Source: CAVUAA01 sp963739345
GTDB taxonomy: Bacteria; Chlamydiota; Chlamydiia; Chlamydiales; JAFEGQ01
Direction: 5' to 3'
Length of the DNA stretch: 64,000 bases
Assembly: GCA_963739345.1 (NCBI GenBank)
Contig: CAVUAA010000001.1
Location: forward strand, 930,001-994,000
Shown here piece after piece: positions 1 through 8,086 of the stretch. The translations under genes were made by a program, and so were the position numbers. How positions within the stretch are numbered: position 1 is the stretch's first letter; each line of letters begins with the position of its first letter. Below the pieces are notes generated by a model. That model had not been told where the DNA came from, did no database searches, and saw only the letters and a program-made list of their open reading frames with translations.

Positions 1-30
1 TAAGACCGTGGCCATGGGCAGAATCAACAA

Positions 31-1209
31 TCAAGTCCATTCGATTCTTTGGGGGAGGACGAGAGTTTCAAGGGTGCGAATGAAATAAGTGTCGGTCATG
101 CCGGAGATGTAATCGATGATCTGCTGTCCGGGAGTGGAGGTTTCGAGGTAGCGCTCCGCTTTGTTGTGGAGGAAGTTGTGATAGAGATGACTCTCCTCCC
201 CTTTTCGCTCATAATCGTTAAGGAGTGTCTCGCACATGATGCGATAGCCCCGTTCGATTTTATAGCTCTCTCCTTTGAGTTTGGGGTGGAGGTAAATGTT
301 CTCGAAGTTGAAGCAGCGGATGGTCTTGAGCGATTCGTAGACCTCTTCGCTCATGGCGAGCGACTCGCTCTCGTAGCTCTCCCGAATCACATCGGCTGCA
401 ACGTGCGAGAGAATGTCTCGATTCCAGGTGCCGAGCTGCGTCTTGGGCACCTGATCGCGGGTGATGATCCCGAGGCGGATGGCATCTTCAATATCCCTCC
501 CCAAGTAAGAAGCCGTATCACACAGCTTGACGAGGCACCCTTCGAGCGTTCCTGGCCAAATGTTGACGTCGGGCGCCGCCCACTTCTGCTTCAGTTCTGC
601 CTCGTGACCCTCCCAAGTCTTGCCCAGATTTGGCTGATATTGCCTCCCCTGCATCCCCCCATCGTGACACAAAAAGCCATCGTAGACGGCGAGTCCCAAA
701 TTCAAAGGCTCGATCTCCCGAAACAACCTGCACGATTGGGCTGGATGGGCAAACGGGCCCACCCCCATCTCCTCCGACAGCTGCGAGAGATAGACCTCTC
801 CCTCATGCCCAAAGGGCGGATGGCCCACATCATGCCCCAAGGCAATCGCTTCCACCAGGTCAACGTTCAAACGTAAGATCTCAGCAATTCCCCGAGCAAA
901 GCTCGACACCAGCTGCACATGAATCGCTCGACGGGTCACGTGATCAGCGTCAACGAGATAAACCACCTGCGTCTTGTCGGCGTAGCGGGAGTAGGCTTTC
1001 GAGTGAACGATCCGATCGACATCCCGTTTATACGGCAACCGATGATCGTCCTCTGCCCCCCCAGGGCGCTCATGGTTCTTCGAAAAGGCCGCGTGCGAGA
1101 AGAGCACCTGCTCTTCGCGACGCTCCGCCTCCGCCCGGTGCTCCCGCAGAATCTCCACCACATCCGGATCAAACACCTTCTCAGGCACTGGGTAAAACAC
1201 GTTGGGCAT
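31..1209 (-). CDS. dgt: Deoxyguanosinetriphosphate triphosphohydrolase-like protein (dNTPase)
   Basis: This 392-residue protein belongs to the HD-domain dGTPase family, which hydrolyses dNTPs to deoxynucleosides and triphosphate. The diagnostic metal-binding segment ALGHDVGHPPFGHEGE lies near residue 125, and the family's N-terminal stretch YKRDVDRIVHSKAYSRYADKTQVV is present. Length is normal for the short dGTPase class. Its ATG shares a base with the TAA of the upstream symporter (TAATG), so the two genes are probably translationally coupled. A role in nucleotide pool balance is inferred from the family; the true substrate range cannot be read from sequence. Confidence 0.93.
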   Translation of the reverse strand: MPNVFYPVPEKVFDPDVVEILREHRAEAERREEQVLFSHAAFSKNHERPGGAEDDHRLPYKRDVDRIVHSKAYSRYADKTQVVYLVDADHVTRRAIHVQLVSSFARGIAEILRLNVDLVEAIALGHDVGHPPFGHEGEVYLSQLSEEMGVGPFAHPAQSCRLFREIEPLNLGLAVYDGFLCHDGGMQGRQYQPNLGKTWEGHEAELKQKWAAPDVNIWPGTLEGCLVKLCDTASYLGRDIEDAIRLGIITRDQVPKTQLGTWNRDILSHVAADVIRESYESESLAMSEEVYESLKTIRCFNFENIYLHPKLKGESYKIERGYRIMCETLLNDYERKGEESHLYHNFLHNKAERYLETSTPGQQIIDYISGMTDTYFIRTLETLVLPQRIEWT

Positions 1210-2615
1210 TAAGTCACCTTAGCACGAGAAGTCGCCCAGCTGACCAGATAAATCACGACCAGGTTGAGACAGAAGCCAGGGACCATGGCGGGCACAGGGA
1301 TGTAGGGCTCGAGGAGGGGCCAGACGGCCGCGATGCCGCCACCAAAGAGCATGCCGGTCATGGCACCGGCGAAATTAATCCGCTTGGAGTGAAGAGCGAG
1401 GAGGAGGACGGGGCCAAACGCACTCCCAAGACCCGCCCACGAGTAGAGAACGAGGGTGAGAACGTTCTGCTTCGAGTAGAGAGCGGCGATGTAGGCGAGG
1501 ACGCAAACGAGGACGACGCAGAGGCGGGAGACCCACACCATCTCCTTGCCAGTAGCCCGCTTGTGGAAGAAACGGTGGTAGACGTCTTGGGAGAGAGTGG
1601 AGACAAGGACGAGAATCTGTGAGTCCATGGTCGAGATGGTGGCGGCAATGACAGCCGAGAGGACAATTCCACCGATGAACGGGTGGAACAATTGCTTGAC
1701 CATTAGGACAAAAACCAGCTCGTCGTTGTCGAGATGGCCCTGGAAAAAGGCAATGCCAAGGAACCCAATGACGGTGGCGGCAAGGAGACAGAGGAATTGC
1801 CACGAGAGGCCGACGTACTTGGATTTGCGGAGCTCCGCGGGGTGCTTAATACCCATGAACTTGGTGAGGATGTGAGTCTGCCCAAAATAACCAAGGCCCC
1901 AGCCGAGCACTCCATAGACGATGTTGTTCACCGTCGGAGCAGGCCACCAGCTCCTCCCGTAAAGGTTCATGGCAGACTGTAAATTGCCGAATCCACCCAC
2001 GTCGACCAGCGCAAGAACCGGAACCAGCACAATCATCGCCAGCAAGAAGAGCGCCTGCCACGTGTCCACCCAAGCGATGGAGTAGAACCCACCAACGGTC
2101 GTGTAGATCATCACCACCAAAATCCCGATGCTCATCCCGAGCACCCGGTCGAAGCCGAGCACCGATTCAAACAGATAGCCAATTCCCACCAACCCAGCGG
2201 CAACGTAGAAAGTAAAATAGAGAATAGAGAGCGCCGCACTCACACTCCGCAGCCACCCCCGCTCATCGCCAAACCGAGCGGCGAAATAGGCGCTCAATGT
2301 GAGCGATCCGGTCCGCTCAGTCTCCGTCCGCAAACGGGGCGCAATGAATGTCCACACCGCCCACATGCCGACAAACAACCCAACCGCCACCCAGATCCGG
2401 CCACCCCCTAAGAGAAAGATTGCCCCCGGGTAGGCCATGAAGAGCCAGCTCGACATGTCGGACGCTTGAGCAGACAATGCCGTCACATAAAAATTGAGCG
2501 AGCGCCCTCCCACCATGAAGTCGGTCGCCGTCTTGCTCCGCCGATAGGAGGCGATCCCAATCGCAAGGAGCGCCAGAAAATAGACAAAAAATGCTAATAG
2601 GATGTGCGAGCTCAT
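1209..2615 (-). CDS. putP: Sodium/solute symporter, PutP type (copy 1)
   Basis: A 468-residue member of the sodium:solute symporter (SSS) family, closest in pattern to Na+/proline symporter PutP. The N-terminal signature DFMVGGRSLNFYVTALSAQASDMSSWLF and about 13 hydrophobic segments are visible. It acts in the inner membrane, importing a small solute, probably proline, with Na+. It is nearly identical over long stretches to the gene immediately upstream (2971-4368), so the pair is a tandem duplication. It overlaps dgt by one base. The substrate is inferred from family resemblance only. Confidence 0.92.
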   Translation of the reverse strand: MSSHILLAFFVYFLALLAIGIASYRRSKTATDFMVGGRSLNFYVTALSAQASDMSSWLFMAYPGAIFLLGGGRIWVAVGLFVGMWAVWTFIAPRLRTETERTGSLTLSAYFAARFGDERGWLRSVSAALSILYFTFYVAAGLVGIGYLFESVLGFDRVLGMSIGILVVMIYTTVGGFYSIAWVDTWQALFLLAMIVLVPVLALVDVGGFGNLQSAMNLYGRSWWPAPTVNNIVYGVLGWGLGYFGQTHILTKFMGIKHPAELRKSKYVGLSWQFLCLLAATVIGFLGIAFFQGHLDNDELVFVLMVKQLFHPFIGGIVLSAVIAATISTMDSQILVLVSTLSQDVYHRFFHKRATGKEMVWVSRLCVVLVCVLAYIAALYSKQNVLTLVLYSWAGLGSAFGPVLLLALHSKRINFAGAMTGMLFGGGIAAVWPLLEPYIPVPAMVPGFCLNLVVIYLVSWATSRAKVT

Positions 2616-2691
2616 TGAACGAAAGAAAATAGCACATTACCCTCGGAGAAGCAACTGGGGCACGGCCACAATCACGGCCAAAAAACCTAAG

Positions 2692-2970
2692 ACCCAGATT
2701 GCTACCCTATCGTTCCACTAGGGCGTCTGATTTTGAGCAAGATACGAGCATCGCGATGAGTCCCCTGATGATTCAGGGGCGAGGCGAAGTAGATTCATAG
2801 GGGGAGGAGAGGGTGGCAATCCAATGGCGTCAACTTAAGCCCAACACGTAGGGTCAGGCCTGACAAAGTGCCAACATCCCCTGCGGTGAGTTGACACTTT
2901 GACCAGGCCAGACCCGTGCGGCTTCAGCTACCAATTTCTTAAGTTGACGCCATTGGATGGCAATCTGGGT
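2692..2970. repeat. MITE-like element, family 1 copy A (interrupted by a family 2 element)
   Basis: The element begins ACCCAGATTGCTACCC and ends with the reverse complement pattern GGCAATCTGGGT. It is flanked by a 5-bp direct repeat CTAAG (2687-2691 and 2971-2975). Its interior closely matches the second copy at 17880-18038 (shared core TTCCACTAGGGCGTCTGATTTT and ATACGAGCATCGCGATGAGTCCC). It has no coding capacity. The right repeat overlaps the stop codon of the downstream-lying putP copy 2, so the element landed exactly at the end of that gene. A family 2 element (2820-2957) sits inside its right terminus. Confidence 0.85.
2820..2957. repeat. MITE-like element, family 2 copy 1, nested in family 1 copy A
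   Basis: The ends form a perfect 20-bp inverted repeat: TCCAATGGCGTCAACTTAAG at 2820-2839 and its complement at 2938-2957. A direct repeat TGGCAA (extendable to TGGCAATC) borders it at 2814 and 2958, and removing the element restores the terminus of the host repeat. The interior folds into a hairpin between GGGTCAGGCCTGACAAAGTG and CACTTTGACCAGGCCAGACCC. It carries no gene. Related copies lie at 27677-27822 and 29046-29147. Confidence 0.85.
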
Positions 2971-4368
2971 CTAAGAGGCCGCCTTTCTGCGAGAGGTCGC
3001 CCAGCTGACCAGATAAATCACAACCAGGTTGAGACAGAAGCCGGGGACCATAGCGGGCACAGGAATCGTAGGCTCGATCAGCGGCCACACCGCCGCAATC
3101 ACACCACCAAAGACCATCCCCGTCATCGCACCCGCAAAATTGATCCGTTTCGTGTGGAGAGCTAGCAATAGAACGGGACCAAACGCACTTCCCAAACCGG
3201 ACCACGAGTAGAAGACGAGAGTAAGGACGTTCTGGTGGGAGAAGAGGGCGGCGATGTAGGCGAGGAGGCAGACGAGCACGACGCAGACGCGGGAGACCCA
3301 CACCATCTCCTTACCCGTCGCCCGCTTGTGAAAAAAACGATGATAGACATCCTGAGAGAGGGTGGAGACGAGAACGAGGATCTGCGAGTCCATCGTCGAA
3401 ATAGTGGCGGCAATGACAGCGGATAGAACAATTCCCCCAAGAAAAGGATGAAAGAGCTGCTTCACCATGAGAACAAAGACCAACTCATCGTTATCTAGGT
3501 GCCCCTGAAAGTAGGCGATGCCAAGGAAGCCGACAAAAGTGGCGGCAATGAGGCAGATGAGCTGCCACGAAAGACCCACATACTTAGCTTTACGCAGCTC
3601 CTTGGGATGTTTGATCCCCATGAACTTGCTCAAAACATGCGTCTGGCCAAAATAGCCCAAGCCCCAACCGAGCACCCCGTAGACAACATTTCTCACCGTG
3701 GCCGTAGGCATCCAGCTCCGCCCATGTAGCTGCAACTCGTCCCACCCACCCAGATCGACCAGCGCCAAAATCGGAACCAGCACAACCATCGCCAGCAGGA
3801 AGAGCGCCTGCCACGTATCCACCCATGCAATCGAGTGGAATCCACCAATGGTGGTGTAGATCATCACCACAAAAATCCCAATGCTCATCCCCAGCACCCG
3901 GTCAAACCCGAGCACCGATTCAAACAGGTAGCCAATGCCCACAAGGCCCGCCGCCACATAGAAAGTAAAATAGAGAATCGATAAAGCCGCGCTCACGCTC
4001 CGCATCCAACCCCGATCATCACCAAACCGAGCGGCGAAGTAGGCATTCAACGTCAGCGACCCCGTCCGCTCCGTCTCCCTACGCAACCTAGGCGCCACAA
4101 ACGTCCACACCGCCCACATCCCCGTAAACAAACCGACCGCCACCCAGATGGATCCACCCCCAAACGCGAAGATCAAGCCTGGATAGGCCATGAAGAGCCA
4201 GCTCGACATATCGGACGCCTGCGCCGACAACGCCGTCACATAGAAATTGAGTGAGCGACCGCCCACCATGAAGTCGGTCGCCGTTTTACTCCGTCGATAG
4301 GATGAGACACCAATCGCGAGCAGTGCGAGAAAATAGACAAAAAATGCTAATAAGACATGTGAGCTCAT
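2971..4368 (-). CDS. putP: Sodium/solute symporter, PutP type (copy 2)
   Basis: A 465-residue SSS-family transporter, paralogous to the 468-residue gene at 1209-2615. The first 50 residues and most membrane segments are almost identical; a short gap near residue 212 (GGWDELQLHGRSW against GGFGNLQSAMNLYGRSW) accounts for the length difference. It is expected to import proline or a similar solute with Na+ across the inner membrane. Its stop codon TAG lies within the target duplication of the family 1 repeat. It is divergent from the CDF gene with only about 39 bp between starts, so both promoters must share that gap. Confidence 0.92.
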   Translation of the reverse strand: MSSHVLLAFFVYFLALLAIGVSSYRRSKTATDFMVGGRSLNFYVTALSAQASDMSSWLFMAYPGLIFAFGGGSIWVAVGLFTGMWAVWTFVAPRLRRETERTGSLTLNAYFAARFGDDRGWMRSVSAALSILYFTFYVAAGLVGIGYLFESVLGFDRVLGMSIGIFVVMIYTTIGGFHSIAWVDTWQALFLLAMVVLVPILALVDLGGWDELQLHGRSWMPTATVRNVVYGVLGWGLGYFGQTHVLSKFMGIKHPKELRKAKYVGLSWQLICLIAATFVGFLGIAYFQGHLDNDELVFVLMVKQLFHPFLGGIVLSAVIAATISTMDSQILVLVSTLSQDVYHRFFHKRATGKEMVWVSRVCVVLVCLLAYIAALFSHQNVLTLVFYSWSGLGSAFGPVLLLALHTKRINFAGAMTGMVFGGVIAAVWPLIEPTIPVPAMVPGFCLNLVVIYLVSWATSRRKAAS

Positions 4369-4407
4369 AAGCGCAAAGACACTACCACATTACCATCGGA
4401 GAAGCAA

Positions 4408-5307
4408 ATGGGACATGGTCATGACCACAGTCGAGCAAAAGGGGTCAAAGCTGTCACGATCGCCCTCGTCATCACCTTCGTGTTCGCCCTCACCCAGCTG
4501 ATTGGCGGCTGGATCGCCAACTCACTCGCCCTCATGGCCGACGCCGCCCACATGGCCACCGACTGCGCAAGCTTCGGCCTCACCCTCTTCGCCTTCTGGA
4601 TCGCCGCCCGTCCCGCCACCCCTCGCATGAGCTTCGGCTACTACCGCGCCGAGATCCTCGGCGCCCTCCTCTCCGCCACCGCCCTCTGGGTCATCTGCGC
4701 CTTCCTCATCTATGAAGCGGTTGGCCGCATCCTCAATCCCCCACCTGTCGAGGGGGGCATCGTCTTCATCATCGCCTGCATTACCCTCCTCTTCAATCTC
4801 ATCACCATGCGCATCCTCCACGGCCCCCAACAAGATAGCCTCAACGTCAAAGCCGCCTACATCCACGTCCTCTCCGACCTCCTCGGCAACATTGGCGTCA
4901 TCTTAGCCGGCGGCATCATCTGGCTCACCCACTGGTACCTTGCCGACCCCATCCTCACCATCGCCTTCACCATCCTCATCCTCTTCTCGTCCGGCCGGAT
5001 GATGTGGGAGGCCATCGAGATCCTCATGCAAGCCTCCCCTCGCAAAATCGATCCTCAAGCAGTCTCCGACCTCCTCCTCTCTCTCCCCACAATCACCCAA
5101 GTCCACGACCTCCACCTCTGGACCGTCACCTCCGGCCGCATCGCCCTCTCCGCCCACCTCGTCTCCACCACCCCCGACGCCGCCCTCGACCAAGCTCACC
5201 AGGCCCTCAAGACCCAATTCCACATCGAGCACCAGACCCTCCAGGTCGAGCACCCCGACACCTTCGCCGCCAAGTACTGCGCCGACTGCCAACTCGTTGA
5301 CAGTTAA
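4408..5307 (+). CDS. Cation diffusion facilitator family metal exporter
   Basis: This 299-residue protein is a CDF (ZitB/CzcD type) transporter exporting Zn2+ or related divalent cations in exchange for protons. It starts with a His-rich metal-binding motif MGHGHDHSRAKG. About six membrane segments follow, including the family pattern SLALMADAAHMATD (metal-site H and D residues) and HVLSDLLGNIG. The C-terminal cytoplasmic domain has VHDLHLWTVTSGR and ends in a CADCQ motif. It lies head-to-head with putP copy 2. The metal specificity cannot be decided from sequence. Confidence 0.93.
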   Translation: MGHGHDHSRAKGVKAVTIALVITFVFALTQLIGGWIANSLALMADAAHMATDCASFGLTLFAFWIAARPATPRMSFGYYRAEILGALLSATALWVICAFLIYEAVGRILNPPPVEGGIVFIIACITLLFNLITMRILHGPQQDSLNVKAAYIHVLSDLLGNIGVILAGGIIWLTHWYLADPILTIAFTILILFSSGRMMWEAIEILMQASPRKIDPQAVSDLLLSLPTITQVHDLHLWTVTSGRIALSAHLVSTTPDAALDQAHQALKTQFHIEHQTLQVEHPDTFAAKYCADCQLVDS

Positions 5308-5335
5308 CTACTTATATACACACCTCTTTTTCCTG

Positions 5336-5364
5336 TAGACAAATTAACTATTTCTTGATAGTAT
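5336..5364 (+). promoter_or_regulatory. Putative sigma-70 promoter upstream of the first tail-anchored protein gene
   Basis: TAGACA (5336-5341) and TAGTAT (5359-5364) are separated by 17 bp. The inferred start site is near 5371, about 28 bases before the ATG at 5399, which is preceded by a good ribosome-binding site AAAAAAGGAG. The region is visibly AT-rich against its surroundings. This is pattern-based only. Confidence 0.45.
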
Positions 5365-5398
5365 TTAACCATAAAACGTTTAAAAAAGGAGTACTTCG

Positions 5399-6058
5399 AT
5401 GAGCGATATAAACCAAAAAATTGTAGAACGCTTCATTCCCCAGAACATTCCCAACAACATCACTATCTCAATTGAAGAGAAAGAGCAAGCTGGCTATCAG
5501 GTCGTTAGGTCCGAATCTGAGCTTACGATCAAGGTGGGCCAACTAGTTGGCGACAACCTCATCCAACTCTGCGAAGCAATCCAAACCTTAAGCAAAACGA
5601 CAGGCACAATCTCGGCCACCCCTATCGGCAAAGAGCTCAAGTCAGGCTTGATCAAGCTGAATCACGCTGTCATTTGTGCAATGGTGCCTGTAGATATGAG
5701 GACTTTTGTCTCAACCGAGATCATCTCTCGCGACCCCGAGGCCGAAAAGTACTGGCAAGGCTTTTACGTCACCACCAGTGCAGACGAAATCAACGTCGAG
5801 GTGTCGGAGTATCTTCCAGTGTCTACGCTGAACAGACTGTTTACAGGGTGCTTAAAGAATGCCAGCCTGACGGGCGAAGTAGAGAAGCGCGGCGGTTGGA
5901 TGGAATGTGATAACCTCGAGCTTCTCCGCAGCCGCGGAAGTCGACTGGAGCGCCTCACCGGCATGGATGACAGATTCATGATCCCTGCCCTGTTCCTCCT
6001 GGCTGCCGTCGCCATCGGAACCGGCCTCCACTTCAGCGGCGCCTTTCGAGCCCGATAA
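5399..6058 (+). CDS. Tail-anchored protein of unknown function (paralogue 1)
   Basis: I do not recognise this 219-residue protein. Residues 1-190 look soluble and mixed in charge. One C-terminal hydrophobic segment (FMIPALFLLAAVAIGTGLHF) followed by a short basic tail (RAR) suggests a tail-anchored membrane protein with its bulk in the cytoplasm. It is clearly homologous to the interrupted gene that follows (6221-7979): both share a GDNLI motif near residue 50 and a VSEYLPV...N.LFT..L.NA block near residue 140. A strong ribosome-binding site AAGGAG precedes the ATG. No function can be assigned. Confidence 0.75.
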   Translation: MSDINQKIVERFIPQNIPNNITISIEEKEQAGYQVVRSESELTIKVGQLVGDNLIQLCEAIQTLSKTTGTISATPIGKELKSGLIKLNHAVICAMVPVDMRTFVSTEIISRDPEAEKYWQGFYVTTSADEINVEVSEYLPVSTLNRLFTGCLKNASLTGEVEKRGGWMECDNLELLRSRGSRLERLTGMDDRFMIPALFLLAAVAIGTGLHFSGAFRAR

Positions 6059-6068
6059 GCCTAATGTC

Positions 6069-6107
6069 TAGTGTACCGATTGGGGCCAGGCCCCAATCGG
6101 TACACTA
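6069..6107. repeat. REP-like palindrome, copy 1
   Basis: A near-perfect 39-bp palindrome with 19-bp arms (TAGTGTACCGATTGGGGCC and its complement) around a single A. It lies 10 bases after the stop codon of the first tail-anchored gene. The core is identical, apart from the central base, to the palindrome at 8011-8043, and differs at one base pair per arm from that at 8945-8977, which frame the Y1 transposase. It could also act as a terminator hairpin, although no T-run follows. Confidence 0.85.
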
Positions 6108-6160
6108 TGGCTGGATCTTGCTGTCCTTTAGTGGTTTTGCATCTTATTGAATAAATATAT

Positions 6161-6189
6161 TTGACGTATTTACATGATCTGTATACAAT
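6161..6189 (+). promoter_or_regulatory. Putative strong sigma-70 promoter for the interrupted tail-anchored gene
   Basis: TTGACG (6161-6166) and TACAAT (6184-6189) are separated by exactly 17 bp in an AT-rich stretch. The predicted start of transcription is near 6197, about 24 bases before the ATG at 6221. The fit to the consensus is good. The gene it serves is now cut by an IS after 15 codons. Confidence 0.6.
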
Positions 6190-6279
6190 ACTCAGCTAAA
6201 ACCCCTCGAATGGAAAAGTGATGGAAGCACAGAAAATTAGCCAGAAACTTGTACATCGACTCGTGGGTGTGTTGCATTA

Positions 6280-6303
6280 ATCAGCCAGCGGCCGCTGGCT
6301 GAT
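6280..6303. repeat. Perfect 24-bp palindrome inside the left end of the IS
   Basis: ATCAGCCAGCGG is followed directly by its complement CCGCTGGCTGAT, close behind the left inverted repeat and about 80 bp before the transposase ATG. In this position it could be a transposase-binding subterminal site or a hairpin that blocks read-through translation from the host gene. Its role is an inference. Confidence 0.6.
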
Positions 6304-6381
6304 TGCTCCTAACCAAGATCTTGATAGATAGGCCTGAAATAAAATAGACTCCTTGAGCCGTCAAAGCACAGGAGTCTAAAG

Positions 6382-7284
6382 ATGACACGTTGCCGCGCCA
6401 GAAACTGGTCCAAGTCTAACCAAGCATTGGTCAATCAGGGAAGCATTATTTTTTGGGTACGGGATAGAGCGGATTGCTCTTGGTATTCCGAACACCGGGG
6501 CGCCAGAGGGCGCCCCGCCATCTATTCCAATCAAGCCATCTTGGCTCTGATGATCGTGAAATCCGTCTACGGGTGTGCTTTCAGGCAGCTCCAGGGCCTT
6601 ATGCGAGACGTTCTTAAAATGATGGACAGTGGATGCGTTTGTCCCGATTACACCACGATTTGTCGGCGAGCGCGCGGTGTAAGAGTTCCGTCTAACTTGC
6701 ATCGTAGGGGGCCACTAAACCTCGTCTTCGACTCGACTGGCCTGAAGGTATTTGGGGAGGGAGAGTGGCAGGCCCGTAAGCACGGCTATAGCAAACGGAG
6801 GGGCTGGAAAAAGCTTCACATCGTTATGTGTGCCGAGACGCAGCAAGTTGTCGCTGCATCGATTAGTGACAAAGATCTGCATGATTCTCAAGCTTTACCA
6901 GGCCTGCTGGATGCGGTTAAGGGCGATATCGCAGAGGTCATTGGAGATGGCGCCTATGATAGCAAAGCTTGCTATGAGGCAATCCACCGACGAGGAGCAA
7001 AACCAATCATACCTCCCAGAAAAGGGGCCAGAAAGTCCGATGGATCTAATCCCGCCCTACGTGCACGGGATGCCGCTATACACCGGATCCGAGATCAAAA
7101 ACGGGGGAAACGGCGTTGGAAGGAGGAGGTAGGGTACCATCGCCGCTCCCTTGTGGAGACGGCAATGCACCGCTACAAGGCGCTACTGGGTCACGGGATA
7201 CAGGCTCGAATCACGGAGAATCAAGTGATAGAGATATCGGTTAAATTGTTCGTCCTGAACGAGATGATGGCGCTACAAAGCTAG
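6382..7284 (+). CDS. IS5-family transposase
   Basis: A 300-residue DDE transposase in a single reading frame. Visible parts are the N-terminal RGRPAIYSNQAILALMIVK block, the first catalytic Asp in LVFDSTGLKVFGEGEW, the second Asp in GDGAYDSK, and the catalytic Glu in SLVETAMHRYKALLG, followed by the family's C-terminal NQVIEISVKLFVLNEM. It catalyses cut-and-paste movement of the surrounding element. All catalytic residues are present, so the copy looks active. Typical length for the IS903 group. Confidence 0.93.
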   Translation: MTRCRARNWSKSNQALVNQGSIIFWVRDRADCSWYSEHRGARGRPAIYSNQAILALMIVKSVYGCAFRQLQGLMRDVLKMMDSGCVCPDYTTICRRARGVRVPSNLHRRGPLNLVFDSTGLKVFGEGEWQARKHGYSKRRGWKKLHIVMCAETQQVVAASISDKDLHDSQALPGLLDAVKGDIAEVIGDGAYDSKACYEAIHRRGAKPIIPPRKGARKSDGSNPALRARDAAIHRIRDQKRGKRRWKEEVGYHRRSLVETAMHRYKALLGHGIQARITENQVIEISVKLFVLNEMMALQS

Positions 7285-8010
7285 AGATGGGAAGGGCTAG
7301 AGGGAGCCTTGGTCATTTCTGCAACACGGCCCGACTCGTCCAGAACGAAGTAAACGTTAGGTTTACTTATATGAGCAGATGCAGAGATGAATCGGGCTAT
7401 TGGGTCAAAAGGACTCAAAAACAGCTTAGCATCACCTTCGGCGAATTGGCAGGCGACAACCTAATCGATCTCCAAACTGCCATCGAATATGCGTGCAGTA
7501 ACGTGGGGCAACCGCTGTCAGGCTGCGCCAATCTGACCAAGCTAGGGACGCTAAGGCTCGACGCCAAACTCATCCGCACCCTGGTCCCTAAAGAGATGGC
7601 GGACGCCGTCATTGCCCAAATCGTCCCTCGGAATCCGCAGCAAGAGACGCACTGGGAAGGGATGTGCATCACCACCACGAAAGACAAAATCCACGTAAAG
7701 GTATCCGAGTACCTGCCCGTTAAGAAGGTGAACAAGCTGTTCACTACCTACCTGCAAAATGCCAAGTTCACAGATCAAGAATCAATCCGTGGCAGTGGGA
7801 TCGAGTTAAACAACCACGACCTGATGAAGAAGAGCGAGCAGGAGTCTAAGACAAGCAACCAAAGCAAATTCCTAATCGGCGGGCTGCTTCTTCTCGTTGT
7901 TGTCATCGGAACTGGCCTCTATGCCACCGATGCCTTCAGCAAAGCACGATCGTTATTCACGTCCCGCGGAGGCCAATAGTGTCAGAGCTCGTCGACCTAG
8001 ACGCTATCCT

Positions 8011-8043
8011 TGTACCGATTGGGGCCTGGCCCCAATCGGTACA
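8011..8043. repeat. REP-like palindrome, copy 2 (left border of the Y1 transposase unit)
   Basis: TGTACCGATTGGGGCC and its exact complement surround a single T (8027). It lies 43 bp before the start codon of the Y1 transposase. Nearly the same sequence occurs on the other side of that gene at 8945-8977 and again at 6069-6107. This is the arrangement expected for a REP-associated tyrosine transposase and its target hairpins. Confidence 0.88.
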
Positions 8044-8086
8044 ATAACGCTTGCGCGTTCAAGGCAAAATTTTTATAGTATTCGGC

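Larger units (their letters stand above)
6265..7331 (+). mobile_element. IS5-family insertion sequence (IS903-like), about 1067 bp
   Basis: The left end GGGTGTGTTGCATTAATCA and the complement of the right end GGCCGTGTTGCAGAAATGA form imperfect inverted repeats of the type seen in the IS903 group. It is bordered by an 8-bp direct repeat CGACTCGT (6257-6264 and 7332-7339). It contains one complete transposase gene. It sits in codon 15 of a tail-anchored protein gene. The undamaged ends and transposase suggest recent insertion. Family placement is by resemblance of the ends and the transposase. Confidence 0.9.
6221..7979 (+). pseudogene. Tail-anchored protein paralogue 2, interrupted by an IS5-family element
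   Basis: The first codons (ATG at 6221, MEAQKISQKLVHRL) are separated from the rest of the gene by the IS at 6265-7331. Deleting the IS and one copy of the 8-bp direct repeat CGACTCGT joins codons CTC-GTC-CAG in frame, giving about 229 residues (MEAQKISQKLVHRLVQNEVN...). This aligns from end to end with the neighbour at 5399-6058 and ends in a membrane segment (FLIGGLLLLVVVIGTGLY). The 3' part is still open from an ATG inside the IS (7287), so a chimeric 230-residue product with a different N-terminus could be made. Confidence 0.85.

Noticed and set aside
630..1622. Long plus-strand open frame of 330 codons across dgt and putP
   Set aside because: It is an Arg/Pro/Ser-rich shadow antisense to two well-supported genes and resembles no protein.
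5004..5300. Out-of-frame open reading frame inside the CDF gene
   Set aside because: Composition (Pro/Arg/Ser repeats) reflects C-rich third positions of the CDF gene; no start signal.
6069..6107. Palindrome as a simple rho-independent terminator
   Set aside because: No T-run follows and near-identical copies flank the Y1 transposase, so a REP-like repeat fits better; terminator activity remains possible.
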